Positions 25,101-38,024 of a stretch of DNA of 64,000 bases are shown here, piece after piece (positions within the stretch are counted from its first letter, which is position 1; each line of letters starts with the position of its first letter). The notes under the pieces are model-generated. The model made no database searches. It was not told the origin of the DNA and saw only the letters and a list, made by a program, of their open reading frames with translations. The position numbers were made by a program, and so were the translations under genes. Origin of the DNA: Numida meleagris (taxonomy: Eukaryota > Chordata > Aves > Galliformes > Numididae); assembly GCF_002078875.1 (NCBI RefSeq), contig NC_034420.1:5703814-5767813 (forward strand). The letters are read 5' to 3'.

Positions 25101-28100
25101 GTTAGAGAGACAGGTACGGCTGGAGTGCTGAGCCCTGCAGCTCACAGCCGCGCTACTTCAAGTCCGCCCACTAACAAAGCTAAGGAGCTACTCAACAGTC
25201 AGCAAGGTGAGTATCAAACACATTGTCACCGAGATGTCTCTGATGTGACATCTTCAGAGAAGAGCTACCGAGTTGTTAACAGACATGTGCACCCTAACAT
25301 AAGAACACTAAATTAATACTAATATTAATTACTGCTTGAATGCGGCCTTGATATCACCTTAGATTCCAGGAAAAAAACTCCCTCAATTCACAGCAAGAGA
25401 GAGAAAGAGAGACCTATTCAGAGCAATGAGGAAGAAGTTGATGAGCTCAAGAGATCTGTGTTTGTATACGGGACCTCCACAGCAGAGGTAACATGGCCAG
25501 CACGACTCATGCTGTCACTGCGCAGACACAGATATATCCCACCAGGCATCTGCCCCTGTGGAAGAAAAATCAAGTGATCTACATTGCTGCTAATCAATTG
25601 TAATTTCTAATTGTAAAATACAGTCTTAGGATAAGAAGAAGACTTTTAAAATATTTCATTTGGAGTACTCATATCAGTTATAACAAAAGTGAGATTAAGT
25701 GTAGGAATGACTACACCGAGTAAGTCAAAGCATACCCAGCAAGTATAAATTACACTATTTCGAGAAGCTTAACAGATTGAATATAACTAGAGTTCTCATG
25801 TGCTTAAAGGAGTCCTGAATAGTTTCTCTCACTGATAGGGTTTCTGTGTGAAGCATTACTTCTGAAACTTTCAAACATCTAACACAGCTAGATTCTGACA
25901 CAACTAACATCAAACTGAGAAAACAAACAGTACAGTCAGCTAGAAGTGCTGCCTTATTGCTGTATAAACAAGAGGAAGAATAATCTTCAAATTATTTCTA
26001 TATGACACAGACTTAGAAATTTATAGGATTATTTTGTCAATTTGGAGTGCTTCCTTCTCTCATAGTAACATCATCATCTTTTACAAGGTAGATGAAGGAG
26101 AAGGATTAGGGATCCTGGTAGTCTGCAGTTTATGGCTACAATGGATTTAAACATAACAAAACATCTGCCAGAGTGCTCAAGGAACTATGACATTCCCATT
26201 TCAGGAAAAAACATTTGTGGCGCATTGTCTGCTGTCTGCAATAGAGGCAAAGCTGCGCCTCCTCCTGACCTAACTAACTTCAACCTCTGCACAACATTCA
26301 TTTGTTGCCAAGTTAAGAAGACCTTCAGAGTACATTTCTGCAGTACGTGCTCACATGTGCATACTTCTCCTGTGGCAGAATTTCCTTTTATGTGAGACCT
26401 CAAAAGTCCAGAGCTCCAATAGGGAGCCTACCAGGAAGAACTGTGGGTGACACATTTTCAGACTCTGCATGGCCAACTCAGCCTGGAGGCCGCGTGGTTC
26501 TCAATAGCCTCTGTGCAATTTTAAGTGGCAATACGTCACAATGTCAGTCGATACCTCAATGATATTTCATCTCAATGCTTCCCCCGCAGTTCACATCATG
26601 GACAGAAATCTTTTTTCACAGGTGTACACCGTATAAATTGTAAGATGTATATGCATCTGAAGGTGGAGTTGTGGTGTTGTACTGGGAAACAGTCTTTTCT
26701 GTAAATGGCATAGGCTTTCAAGCATTCTCCTAATGACTCCCGGCCAATACAAAACGTTCCTTGGAAAAGCAGATGGAAGAACAATAACAATGCTGTCACC
26801 CTCAAAGGTGACAATATCATTAGGATATTGTACAGAGAGAACCACCTGGGACGTCCCCTCTTTTAGCTTGCGTGTCGGTTTCCTGGAGCAGTGGGTGGTT
26901 AGGCTCAGAACTAGCGGTAGTTTAAGTATATCAAAATGTCTAAACCTCAGATATTTTAAAACTTACTTTCCCTTTTTGAACTTCTTTGAGAAGTATTTTA
27001 AATTATGCATTTAAAATCCAACAACCTTTCTATCTCTAAAGTTCTGCAAGATGGACAGAAATATCCAGAAACATCCAACTACTAAAAATAAGAATCTATA
27101 CCACGCATTTCCCACATTTGATCACGCTTCTATTGTCATGTATTTGAAAGAACAGATCCAGATAATACCATATTTAAGCGGACAGTGCACTGATTTGTGT
27201 AAAACAACATACGAGAGAATAACCTTCTTTCATAAAAGACCAATTTTTTTGAAGCTTTCAAGGCAAAAGATGTAGGCATTCCAGTTCTCAGAGTTGTAAG
27301 AGAAAATTATCTTTAGAGATTTATTGAGGGAATAAATACAGCTTTGCTATCTGATCTCTTCCATTCATTCTAATGGCAACATGTTGCTCTGCAGCCATTA
27401 ATAAAATAAACATGCCCCGTACCATGGAAAAATGCTGACCATACTAAAATAAAGGAGTCAATACATTGCCCAAGCATGTAAATACACTAAGTGACAGCAT
27501 AATTAATCCTCAGTCCATAATCAATGAGGAACAGTAAGGTCTTCTGAAAAATTGAAGACACCAGAACGAGACTGAATTTTCTCTGAGTTAAAGTGTGGAG
27601 TCACCAGTCAATGAATCCTCCCTCAGGAGACTGTTACAAATACAAAGAGCCAGCTCAAGGACAGCCAGAGTTGTAAATTGAGAGCTATAAAAAAATAATA
27701 ATATAATGACTGTGCCAGCATGTTTATAATTTATAGGTTGGAGTTACAGGTGAGAAATAGGGGTTAGCAGTCTGTTATAATCTGAACTAGAGTCAGTAAA
27801 GTAGTGCAGAACCACTAAATCACCACTTCTCTCATTGCATGTAGTTTAAAAACATATAATAAAACTATCAAACAAAGCTACTTTCTTTTAGGGTCTGAAG
27901 CTGGAGCTGGGGATACCAATTTGTTCAAAGTTTGAGCACTACTAGGGAGTCCAGCAAAGGGAAGCTCTTAATTTTTGTTATAGTCTTTTTTCTTTGCATT
28001 GGGCATTTGGCATAAAAGTACAAAAAGCACTGCGGTCTTTTTGTCATAATTGAGACGGGCAAGAAAATGAGTTCTATTTCATATCAAATTTTGGTCTTCT

Positions 28101-31100
28101 CAAATATAATTCAATTTTGATAATCTAATTCAAGGTACTAAAGAAAGTTTGAGCATGCATTTAAATAGACAGAAGCCAGAGCCTTTAATCCTATGCAGCG
28201 CTGAGTAACTCAGAGTTTCACATTTCCCCTCTCCCGGTGAGTGTGGAGGTCAGCATTTTCTGCAGCCCAGGCAGGAGTTTAGCAGGGCTCTGCTCTTCAT
28301 AAGCAGGGGAGGCTGCCCCCATCCATCCCCAGCTGTGACAGAGCAGCTTCTAAAAGGTTTTATATCACTATTTCAGATTGCTTCTTGGAAGTGACTCCTC
28401 CTTAGAGAACAGTGAATTAAATGGAGCATTTCTGGATGTATTTGCTAATAAGTGGACAGATAGCACTGTACCACTTTTACTCCCTTTTTAGTCAGTCGTC
28501 TCTCCAAGTGAGACAGTTTCTCACGCTTCCCATCAACAGAGCAGTCATTAATGCCTATCCTTTACAATGAATAGGAAAGTACCAGAGCACAGTATATAAA
28601 GATAGACTTATATCCATTCAGATTTTCCCTTAATGATAAAGGTTAGCTATAAATAACTAAAAAAAAATTATAAGCAACCTTCAATGCATCACCTGTAAAT
28701 TTGGCACAATTACCATTTGAGCTGCAACTCACCTTCCCTTACTGATGTACTGCATTCTTCAGCCATCATGAGCTGAATTTAACCTGAACTTTGAAATACC
28801 AATTGGCACTCAGCATTCTTATCCATGAAAGGACTTTGATGTGAAAAATTTTCCTGATTAAATTATTTTCTGATTGCTATACCTTTCATTTAAATTCCAG
28901 CATTTTTCAATGTGCATTTTTTCACTGTTAAAGGTTCCCAGGGAGGACAGCTGCAGCATTAACAATAACTAAAAATCACGAGTAGAAGAAAAAAAAATCT
29001 TGAAAAGAAAAATTTCCAACTAATTGTATTTCAGCAGTGAAATTGGTAGCCAGTAAGAGCACAACCAATCTTTTACATTGACCAAATCCAGTGGTGTGGA
29101 TTTCTTCCTGCATTTAGAGCTCTTTCTTTGAAACAAGCCTAACAAACTCATTGGCAGTTGTGTGACAGACAGAAGGGCTAAGAGGTAAGCTCACAAGCTA
29201 TGTCTTTCTGGGGGCTTGACAGGACTTTGACTTTCCGTGGTACTGAGTAAACAAAATGGAAATAGTAGTTCTCTGTTCTCAAACTGTTCAGTAAAAATGT
29301 TTCCCTTACCCCTCAACTACCCCCTCATCAGTGAAATCTGAAGACAGCATTAAGCACTTACTCTGCTCCATCACAGATTCCTGGATATACACGAGAGATA
29401 AATTGGTACAGTGTGGCAGTGACCCATCAATAGTCAAAGCTTACCACCAAATTACCCAGCAGTCTTTAAGGAAACGCCATTATACACAAGGAATTGTCCC
29501 TAATACCAAAGAGCTTTTAACATCTTGAGACATTTGGTATTAGAAGAAATGCATTAATTATTCCTTAAATAGCTTCAGACATTCTCAAGACAAAGATTTA
29601 ATCTCCATGGCTTCAGTCTAGCAAGCTGAAGGTTGGAAATGAAAGCTGTGAGATAATAGGAAAGTCCAGATATGCAGAATAGATGCAACACATCCCTTAT
29701 TCCAAAATAAATTTAAAAAAAAAGACACCCCGTGACAAATTTTTAGAGTTAACATTCTCTATGCATCTAATTGCAATCTAGCATTACGGGAGAACCTTCA
29801 CATACTATCAGAGAGAAAATTGCTAGCCAGAAAGAAATGTTCCCAGTCCGCTTGGGCTCTGGCCTCATCCCATTTGCAGCATGTTGTAATCAACAGAAAT
29901 GGCTGGAAAGCGTGCAATGCATTTAAAATCTACTTCTGTAGCATATACTTAGCAGTAAACTAGGCTTAAGCTAACTAACTCAGGACCACAGCAGCACAGA
30001 GGTCAGCACAAGATGAAAAGCCCACTCTGGAAGAACCTGCTGTTTTCCTGCCAGCAAGATAGCATAAAGCCTCTGCAAATGCAAAAAAGCCTTATAGATG
30101 CTTCAGAAAAGAGAGCTGAAGCCAAGGACAAACCTGGAAGAGAGATACTTTCATGAAGAGCCTGCTTTTATCTGAAGAGAATTTAGCATTTCTGTAGACC
30201 ATAGCTACTATAAGATCACCTCAGGTAGAAAGGTCCAAGCCCTCTCAACTCTCTCCATTAGAAGCAATGCCTCCAACTTTCCTGGGAAACTGAAACACAG
30301 CAAGTGCAGGATGTAAGGCTAAGTGTCATGTGAACTCCCTGATCCATGTCAGGTAACAAATTACCTGGTATATTATCAAAGCATCAGCATCAGAATGGAT
30401 TCACCATATACCAATTGGTGCAGGCAGATCTGGAATTAGAGAAAATAATAATGCATAATTTTAAGTGTGATTTAAGGCAAAAAGGACTTTTTTTTTAGGA
30501 GGAAAATTGCATGCAGTACACAGTGCATTTCCTTGGTTTCACTTTGCGAAAAATGGATGTGAATAACTTATTTCATTTTCACCTAAAAACGCTTGATTTG
30601 CAAACCGTTTTGAAGTATTCATTTGGCTATTCCAAGCCGTATTTTTGAAAACAACACTGCTGCTTTGTATGTTCTCAGTTTGGGTAACTGCAGATCTGGA
30701 ATATCTTTAAGATGCAATTTTTGGAAAGCATTGCCTACAAAGGAAGTACATGTCAGTAAGTATGCATCTCTCTGAGGCGTGAATGAGGTGACAACTTGTT
30801 TCTATCACAACCCTGAAGCCTTTCAGAGCTGATATTCAGGCCACACAGGTGCCCTCTTAAGGCAGCCCAGTATCTCAGGAGGCTTCAGACTTCTAACAGG
30901 TAACTTATCTCCCAGAGCCAAAGCCACTGTTGCTATTTAGCAGCATAAATCCACAGAAATTGGTCAAATTTAGAATAATTTACAGCACTTACTAAAACTG
31001 GCATAACTTCAGTATATACATTCGTTTTCTCCATGAGAAAAATAAACATTTGACATGCATATATACTTGTATATGAATTCCCATTTGTCAATATTTGTAT

Positions 31101-31980
31101 CTCCTGTCTAGAGAAGGGAAGCGCTAAGTACATTGTACAGAAAATCTTCCACCAGTTCAGCTCTAGCAAATTAATATTGGGAAGTTATAATGTGCAACAA
31201 ACAGGAAATACACTTTCAAGCTTGTCTGACTTGAGTTCGATAATCTCCTTAGTGAATTTACAGAAACTGGGTGGTTTTTTTCTTAATCTCATTACAGGTT
31301 CTTGAAAATAGGAAACTGCCTCCATTCTGAGATCAATTTGCCTGAGTATAGCATGATGCTTCTCTGTGGTCGCAGTTGTGGGATTAAACATGAGATGAGA
31401 AAAGTTTTTATTTTGCCAACAAGTTTACAGAACATAGCATTCAAACAGTCACGATGCGCACGCAACTTAGGCACTTTGTGTGAGCTAGGAAGGATCAAAG
31501 CAGAACTGCTGCTGCATTGTATGGAACATACAGATATACAGCAAGTCCTGACCAGAGGAATGCCATTACAGATTGCCTCTAAAGAATGACATAGGCTGCA
31601 CAACTGTGATGGAGCCGTTCCACATAACATTGTGTTATTCCTGTACTTGTCTGCAGCTCATTTGTAATAAATTAGCACTGACACTGTCAGAACTGATTTG
31701 CCCTACTCTCTCTCTGTTACTTGAGCGTCCCTCATGAGAAATTCCAGCAGAAGGACTTACAGCACTGTTCATGGTGAAGCCAGGCTGACATAGTAGCTCA
31801 AAGCCAGAGACGATACGTGAACAAATGTGAAGGTGTACAGCAAATTAACATGTAAACACTGTGAAGGAAGGATAGTGCTCCAGGTTTATTTTAAAGGTAT
31901 AGAGGGGAGAAAGGGCTTCTTCTATATTTATCTATTTGTCTATCTGTAGATAGAGGCAGACATAGATTTACGTACATAAA
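25101..31980. other. noncoding DNA, no gene recognised
   Basis: Unique AT-rich sequence with a GA-rich stretch (25395-25412) and one perfect 11-bp inverted repeat (29500-29543, listed separately). Frames reach 112 codons (31292-31630 minus) but match no family I know. Confidence 0.6.
29500..29543. repeat. 11-bp perfect inverted repeat
   Basis: CTAATACCAAA (29500-29510) and its exact reverse complement TTTGGTATTAG (29533-29543) are separated by 22 bases. The match stops on both sides. It could fold as a small stem-loop but is short for a microRNA precursor. Confidence 0.7.
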
Positions 31981-31986
31981 ATATAT

Positions 31987-32018
31987 ACAAATGACTTCTC
32001 GTATACAAAGTCATTTGT
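31987..32018. repeat. 11-bp perfect inverted repeat in an AT-rich tract
   Basis: ACAAATGACTT (31987-31997) pairs exactly with AAGTCATTTGT (32008-32018) across a 10-base loop. TATA-rich sequence flanks both arms and extends the symmetry imperfectly. Confidence 0.75.
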
Positions 32019-32231
32019 TATATACTAATATAACTTATAAGCTTTGCATTTAGACAGTCTAAAATCAGTTTTGGGGGCAATTTTTCCACAAATTGTAAGA
32101 ATTTTTGTGTTTTTTTCTTTAAAATGAAAGATCTATACAGGGAATTATGTAACATCCATAATTAATCTGAAATTACTCAACGAATTCAACTTGCACTTAC
32201 CAGTATTTTCTTGTTGAATGCTTATTTTCTT

Positions 32232-32248
32232 AAAAAAAAAAAAAAAAA
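32232..32248. repeat. A17 homopolymer
   Basis: Seventeen uninterrupted A residues; a simple repeat. Confidence 0.9.
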
Positions 32249-35200
32249 CTTCTTTACCAGGCCAAGCTTGCTCAGGCCCCTTTTCATCTAAAGATATTTC
32301 TCATCTTTCATGGAATGAATGCTATTCCTTTTCATGAACATTTTCTCACTTTCCATACAGAACTGAAATCCCTTTGTCCACAAACTACTCCTCTGCCAAA
32401 TAACTTCGGGTCAAAAGCCCATTTCCTGTTAAAAATGTTTTCTATTAATTAAATATTTTTAACCAATTCTAGTTTAGCAAAATTGCTAAATGCTTCCAAA
32501 AATGTCTAGAAGATTATATTAATAATTACTTTGTAATTTCTGACCACTGCCTGTGTGTCTATATATATTGCCCACGTTCTTCTATCTGGCACGTGCTCTT
32601 TGAGAATATATCACCTTGTTTTTTTCCACTGAGTCTTAACTAAATATTGCAGAACAGAATTCCATATCAAAAAAAGAGATCTGCAAAAAATGCCAGCTGC
32701 ATTTTCTCTCTGGTGCAAACAATTCCTGGTTTACTCTTCCCTAGGTACAGCATGAGAACAGGGGCTCCTTGCACCATCTTGTTCCTGCAACTTGCTCTAG
32801 TCTGGCCCCAAGTTTACAGTGTAAATGGGAGTGATGAATCTCTCCATGCGCAGACCCTGGGGTTGTCTGTTCAGTGCTGCCTGGACGGCCTGGCCACTGA
32901 CGTTCTCCAGGCAGGTTTGAAGTTACCTGCTTACCTCTTGCTGTAGCACATCTCTGTGCGACTTCCGCAGCTTGCTGACTGGCAATGCAGCCCTCAGCGG
33001 CTAGGCTGCACACAACTGACTTGCTGTGGTTTCTCTCAGTTGAGAGAGGGGTTCCATGCATATCAAAGAGCATACTCCGGCTTTGTGGAGCGAGGGACTC
33101 TTAATAATTAAACCGACACACAGACGCAGGTCTGAATACTTAGTACCGCATAGCGGAAGCAGAGGAAGAACATCAATGACTTTATACCTACTTAACTACC
33201 CAGTTCACAGTGTGCTTTCCGTATATACACAGTTCTCTTGCAACTCAAAAGGAAGAAATGTCAATTAAACTAACTTTTGATTCTACTTTCATTGGTTACG
33301 TACTTGAGAGAATAAGAAACAAATAGAATGGATGGTGTGGTAACTTCTAAAACAAACACCATTACTTCTGATGGGCAACAGTTAATTGGTACCACACAAT
33401 GTGTCTGAAATATTGATTTAGTTTGCGTGGATAGGGGAGTAAGTCCCAACATACTTTCATCTGTTCTTAAATATAAATGAAAAAACAATACATTTACTAT
33501 AAGGTCACAGTGGGAACAAACAGGATCAGCTGAAGCATACGCAGCTTGTGATTTATATTCTGAACCCACAGGCAGCAAGAAAAGAAAGACTGATAGCATC
33601 GTCTTACAATCAGATTTTGGATCATGTTGTGCATCTGAGAATGCCAGCAGAGTCCATGGCTGTTTCTTTCTCTGCATTCCGCAAACAAATCTTTTTCAGC
33701 AATCAAACATTTGCCTTTCTATCCTCCAGTGCATGCAGCCATATATAAATAGTATTTTAAGCAGCAGTTTAAAGTTTGCAGGCATATAATTATCACATTT
33801 TGGTTATCTTTTGAATGTCACTAAAAAGATTTAAAAGTCTGTAAGAAAAGAAGATGTACACAGCCATTAAATTCCTGTCTTAAGTTCTCCAGGACTGTAA
33901 TCACTCTTAAGCACATGGAGAGATAATTGAGAGTTTAGCTGTCTATTTGAGGAGCAGGAAGGGTGCAAAATTACAACAGCCATTGACAAGATTGAAGAAC
34001 ATTTTCATATAGTGCAGTGATCAAGTTAATTTGAGAGGTAACTCTGGGGGCTTTATGGATACTCAGAAGGCTTAGCCAACAAGATTTCAGCAAGATTGCC
34101 AGTTGCCTCTCCATCTGCTTCAAAAGGAACTCTTGGCAAGCCTAACTCTCACTATTTCCAGTTGCTAGAGAGACACTTTCAGCCTCAGGATGAAAGTAAC
34201 AATGGTCTTTCCTTTCAATAAATAGCATTGTAATGTAAATCTTCAAAAATTTTCACTGTTGTGGAAATATTTGGAAGCTGAATCCATAAATTTGCTCACA
34301 GAAGCATTTGGCAGTTTGTAAGACAAATATTGAAATTAAAATGATAAAAAAGTTCCAAATTTAATGCAAAATATGGTGGAGTATTTTGTTGTTGTTGTTT
34401 AAGCAGCCAAAGGCAAACAATTCACAATGAATAATTCATCTGATGTATCTGTTTGCTCATAGAATATCCTTGAGTAGTTCATTGTGATCTCAGGTATATA
34501 CCCTTTTTAAACAGTTTATCCTCAAAATTTAAATAGATTCTGAATTTTCTTGACTTGTTCAATACTCCCAAGTTAGAGAGCTGCATATTAATTCTCCATT
34601 CCTCTGATTAGGAAGGAAGGACTGCAATTCTGACATGCACAACTTCAAGTCTAAATTTAATATTAAGCTGCTGTGAGCATACCCTCATAAAACTTTGAAG
34701 TGTATTCCTTTCCGTTCTCTCCCCCGAGGAACTTACTAGCAGAACAGCACCATGTGAATGATCATGAACAGGAGGGGCATGAGAAAAGCAAATTAACTCA
34801 ATGTAGTTCTTTGAACTAAAAAGAAAAGCATTTGGCAAAGTCTGGGTCTAGGGTATGACTTTTCAGATCTACAGAATGGTAAAGAACAGACATTCAGCAA
34901 TTCTCAAATGTGCTGAGTAAAACATCTACATGCTCATCACCCAGCATTCTGAAGTAAAGATACGCTTGCTTGCTCAGCCATTGTTCAGATTTGCAATTTA
35001 CTGGAGTTACAGTCCCAGAAAGCCTAATACAGTGTCCCTTTATTAGTGCTTCATCTTTGCTTTGTATACATTAATCTGAGAAGTGTCTGGTCAGAAGTGC
35101 TGACCCTCACGGTTCCCCTCTCCTCAGAAAGATGGCCTTGGCAGCCCAGCCCAGCTCTACAAGGTAATTAAGGAGTCAGAGAAGAGAAAAAAGTGCATCA

Positions 35201-37264
35201 TTAAAGCTGATTACCGATAATGAAAAGCAACGTGCTTTCAGAGAAACAGCACACTGATCTCAAGTGTCTCAGATTCTCCCTGCTGCTTAACTGCATATTC
35301 GAGGATTTTGAGTACACACACTACCTTTTTTGGCCCCTCTTCCTATACATTACAATGGAGTCTTCGGGTACAGATTTATTTCAAAAAAATATCAAACAAT
35401 CACATCATTTGACTGTACAGCAGCATCTAGACAGCTCTATGGAATGCAGTACAGCTTGCCTTCCTAGGATGTGAAAACCTTTATTACAATCTCAAACCAA
35501 ACTTAATTCAGTGAGACCTAAATTTGCCTCAGGTCCACCACATACATGCAATGCAGCCTTAGATAACAGAAACACAGGCCACTAGTAATTAAAATCATAT
35601 TGATTTTATTCTGTATCACTGTGCCAGTATAAATAATGCTAGCATTGTTATAATGGAATGGAAAATGCTAAGTGGCTATGTGAATGAGATACTTTCATTT
35701 TCTGTAAGATACCATCAGAAAGTGCAACAAGAGATTTCAATCAGTCTGGTGAAATGCATAGTTTTTAAAGAGAGTTTGACTGATATATTTTGAAAGAATT
35801 TAACCCAATAAATGCATAGAAATAATCTTCTGCTGAGCCCCAGAAAAAGCTGGCATGTCTCAGTGCACTCGGGATAGGAATACGTATAAAGAACACTCAT
35901 CCTGCTTGCAGGCTGTGATTTAGAGAAAAAAATATTCATAGTAATTCCTCCCTCCCTCAGCATTCCATAAAGTGAGGGTGGCTGTCTCAGTCTCTTGCAC
36001 TATGCTAGCTCTGTCCCTCCCACTTAACTGGTCAGTCAAAATAGTCCACAAAGCCCACTACCAATGCTATAAAATTCCCCAGGATATTGCTTGAGGAAAT
36101 AACTATATCAGGTGGCTCTTTAGTTGCTGCAGCATTCTTCAGATCTGCCAGAGGCATGAAGAATTTGCAAGTCAACATGTTTTAAGATGGATTATCCTTT
36201 TCAGAAACTGTCTGCAGGGATGGTTTAGGGAAAAAAATCCTTTAAAAATCTTGTTCCTGCTTTGCTTTTCACACTAAACACGAGAAGAAATATTCAGAGA
36301 GGATTCCTGCATAGATAGCTAGGTGGGGGAAGGGATGATTTGACTTCACATCACACCTATTAGAATGGTTAAATAATCTTTTCAATTGTTTTGTTTCTCA
36401 CTCTCTTGGAAAACATATTTGTATGCATATAACATGCATGTATCTGTACACACACCTACATGACAACACACATTCAAAAGACCATGGAGGTAAGTCATTA
36501 ACATCTGTTCGTCCACCTTTACAATGACAAAGCTTTGAGATTTGTTTCAAACTTCTGCATCACTGCAAACCGCATATATTTCATAACGATAATTAACCAC
36601 AGAAGAAAGTTCCCAGCAATTTAACAGATACAGGTGAAAATGTAATGCCTTGGAGGCATATCAAATATTGGAGGATAGCTTAACTACCGAATTATCCACT
36701 AACCTTCTCTTCCAGCTCTGCCTTGGGGATACTACAAAAGAAGTTTTAAGAATTAGATGGAAGGACCTGAAGGAAAAGTCATGTTAAAACTTCTAAGGAG
36801 TGGCCTAGATCTTGACCTTATCTAAATTAGCTTGGACTTGCATAAAATAGGAAAAGGTTGATGTGGAGAAAAAAAATGATGATAATGATCAAGTGTCTTG
36901 ACTTGCAGCCAAGCAAGAAATCACTTTTATTGGACATGCCATGAATGATAAGAGTGGCTTAGCAGTGAGATTTAGTCACTGCAGACACTGTCGTCTGAAT
37001 CATCTGGGAAAAAAAAACATCTATTGCAAAGCACCATCCTCTTAATTTGCAGAAATGTAAATAAGGATCTTCCTCAGCATTCAATTACAAAAGAAAATAC
37101 AAGTCCTGCACCTTCTGGATAGCTGTATAGTCAGTAAATCAACTCCAGCTGAAGATTTTTCACTAGTTATTTCCTTAAGATAACATGCTACGCTGCTCAG
37201 GGCTGACCTTTAGGATTTAGAAGAAAACCTGTATCGACATATATTGATTCTCCCTGAGAACCCA
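32249..37264. other. noncoding DNA with a CpG-enriched patch
   Basis: The patch at 32745-33180 is listed separately. The rest is unique AT-rich DNA with a short GTT run near 34386-34399. Frames here (33270-33677 minus, 135 codons; 32741-33073 minus, 110 codons) contain no recognisable domain. Confidence 0.6.
32745..33180. other. CpG-enriched, GC-richer patch of unknown origin
   Basis: I count about twelve CpG dinucleotides by eye in roughly 440 bases, several times the density of the flanking DNA. The base composition is also richer in G and C. Frames are open on both strands through much of it. I see no TG...CA ends with a target duplication, no CR1 blocks and no splice-flanked exon. It could be a small unmethylated regulatory element, a younger insertion that has not yet lost its CpGs, or an exon of an unrecognised transcript. 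Confidence 0.4.
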
Positions 37265-37500
37265 AGGAAGTTCAGAGCCTGGCAGAACGAGAGGAGCTAG
37301 CTCAGCTCAGGGCTGCTCAGATTCTCCTGTGCATGACCAGGATGTGGGAAGCCCCTCACAGCGGGCAGGGGCAGCTTGTCCTCCTGCCTTGCTGTGGGCA
37401 GGGAGCTGCCCTGCTAGGCATAGGGGGAGCACCTGCAGGCATCGCTCTGCAGCAGTAGTGCAGGGCAGGAAGCCAAACAGTGGGTCCAAGGTCAGTTCCT
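37265..37500. other. GC-rich, CpG-poor patch
   Basis: A block of about 235 bases rich in CAGG, GCTG and CCTG words, clearly GC-richer than its surroundings but with few CpGs. Frames of about 60 codons exist on both strands. No repeat family or exon is recognised. Confidence 0.4.
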
Positions 37501-38009
37501 GTGGTCAGCTATAGCCAGATCCATCATCCCTGATGGCAACCAACAGACATACGTGGGGACTTCTGTTCTTAAGGTTCTTTTTTCTGTCCTTTTCTTAACC
37601 AAGAAGAAGCCTGACTTGAAAGAAAAAAATAAAGAGCAATTCATTTTAGTGACCTTGGTAACACAAGCCAGTATTTTTAAACACAGGTATTAGGAGTAAT
37701 CATAAACTCTCCAGAAGTAATCTCCTGCTGCTGCCCTCTCCAGAATTTCCCACTCCCTTGCTGTCATAGGAGAGGAGCCAGCAGCTGGAGTATGATCACT
37801 GTACTACTGCCAATTTTTTTAAAAAAAAGCACCAAACAAGAAATATTTCAAATAAAGCCCAACTCTACGCACACAGCTTCTGCAGAGTTGTGTATGCATT
37901 CTGAAGGCTTTTAAAGTTTGTATTACAAGCTTTACAAATGTTAATAGCTTCACTGTTACAATTCATGGGAAGCAAAGGCCTAAAGTAATCATAGATTAAA
38001 TTTACTTGA

Positions 38010-38024
38010 TTTTTTTTTTTTTTT
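38010..38024. repeat. T15 homopolymer
   Basis: Fifteen uninterrupted T residues; a simple repeat. Confidence 0.85.

Noticed and set aside
33270..33677. 135-codon minus-strand frame
   Set aside because: No family resemblance and no supporting gene structure; treated as chance.
36870..37000. Possible C/D box snoRNA (ATGATGA near 36878 with a later CTGA)
   Set aside because: Spacing is too long and there is no terminal stem; the words are common in AT-rich DNA.
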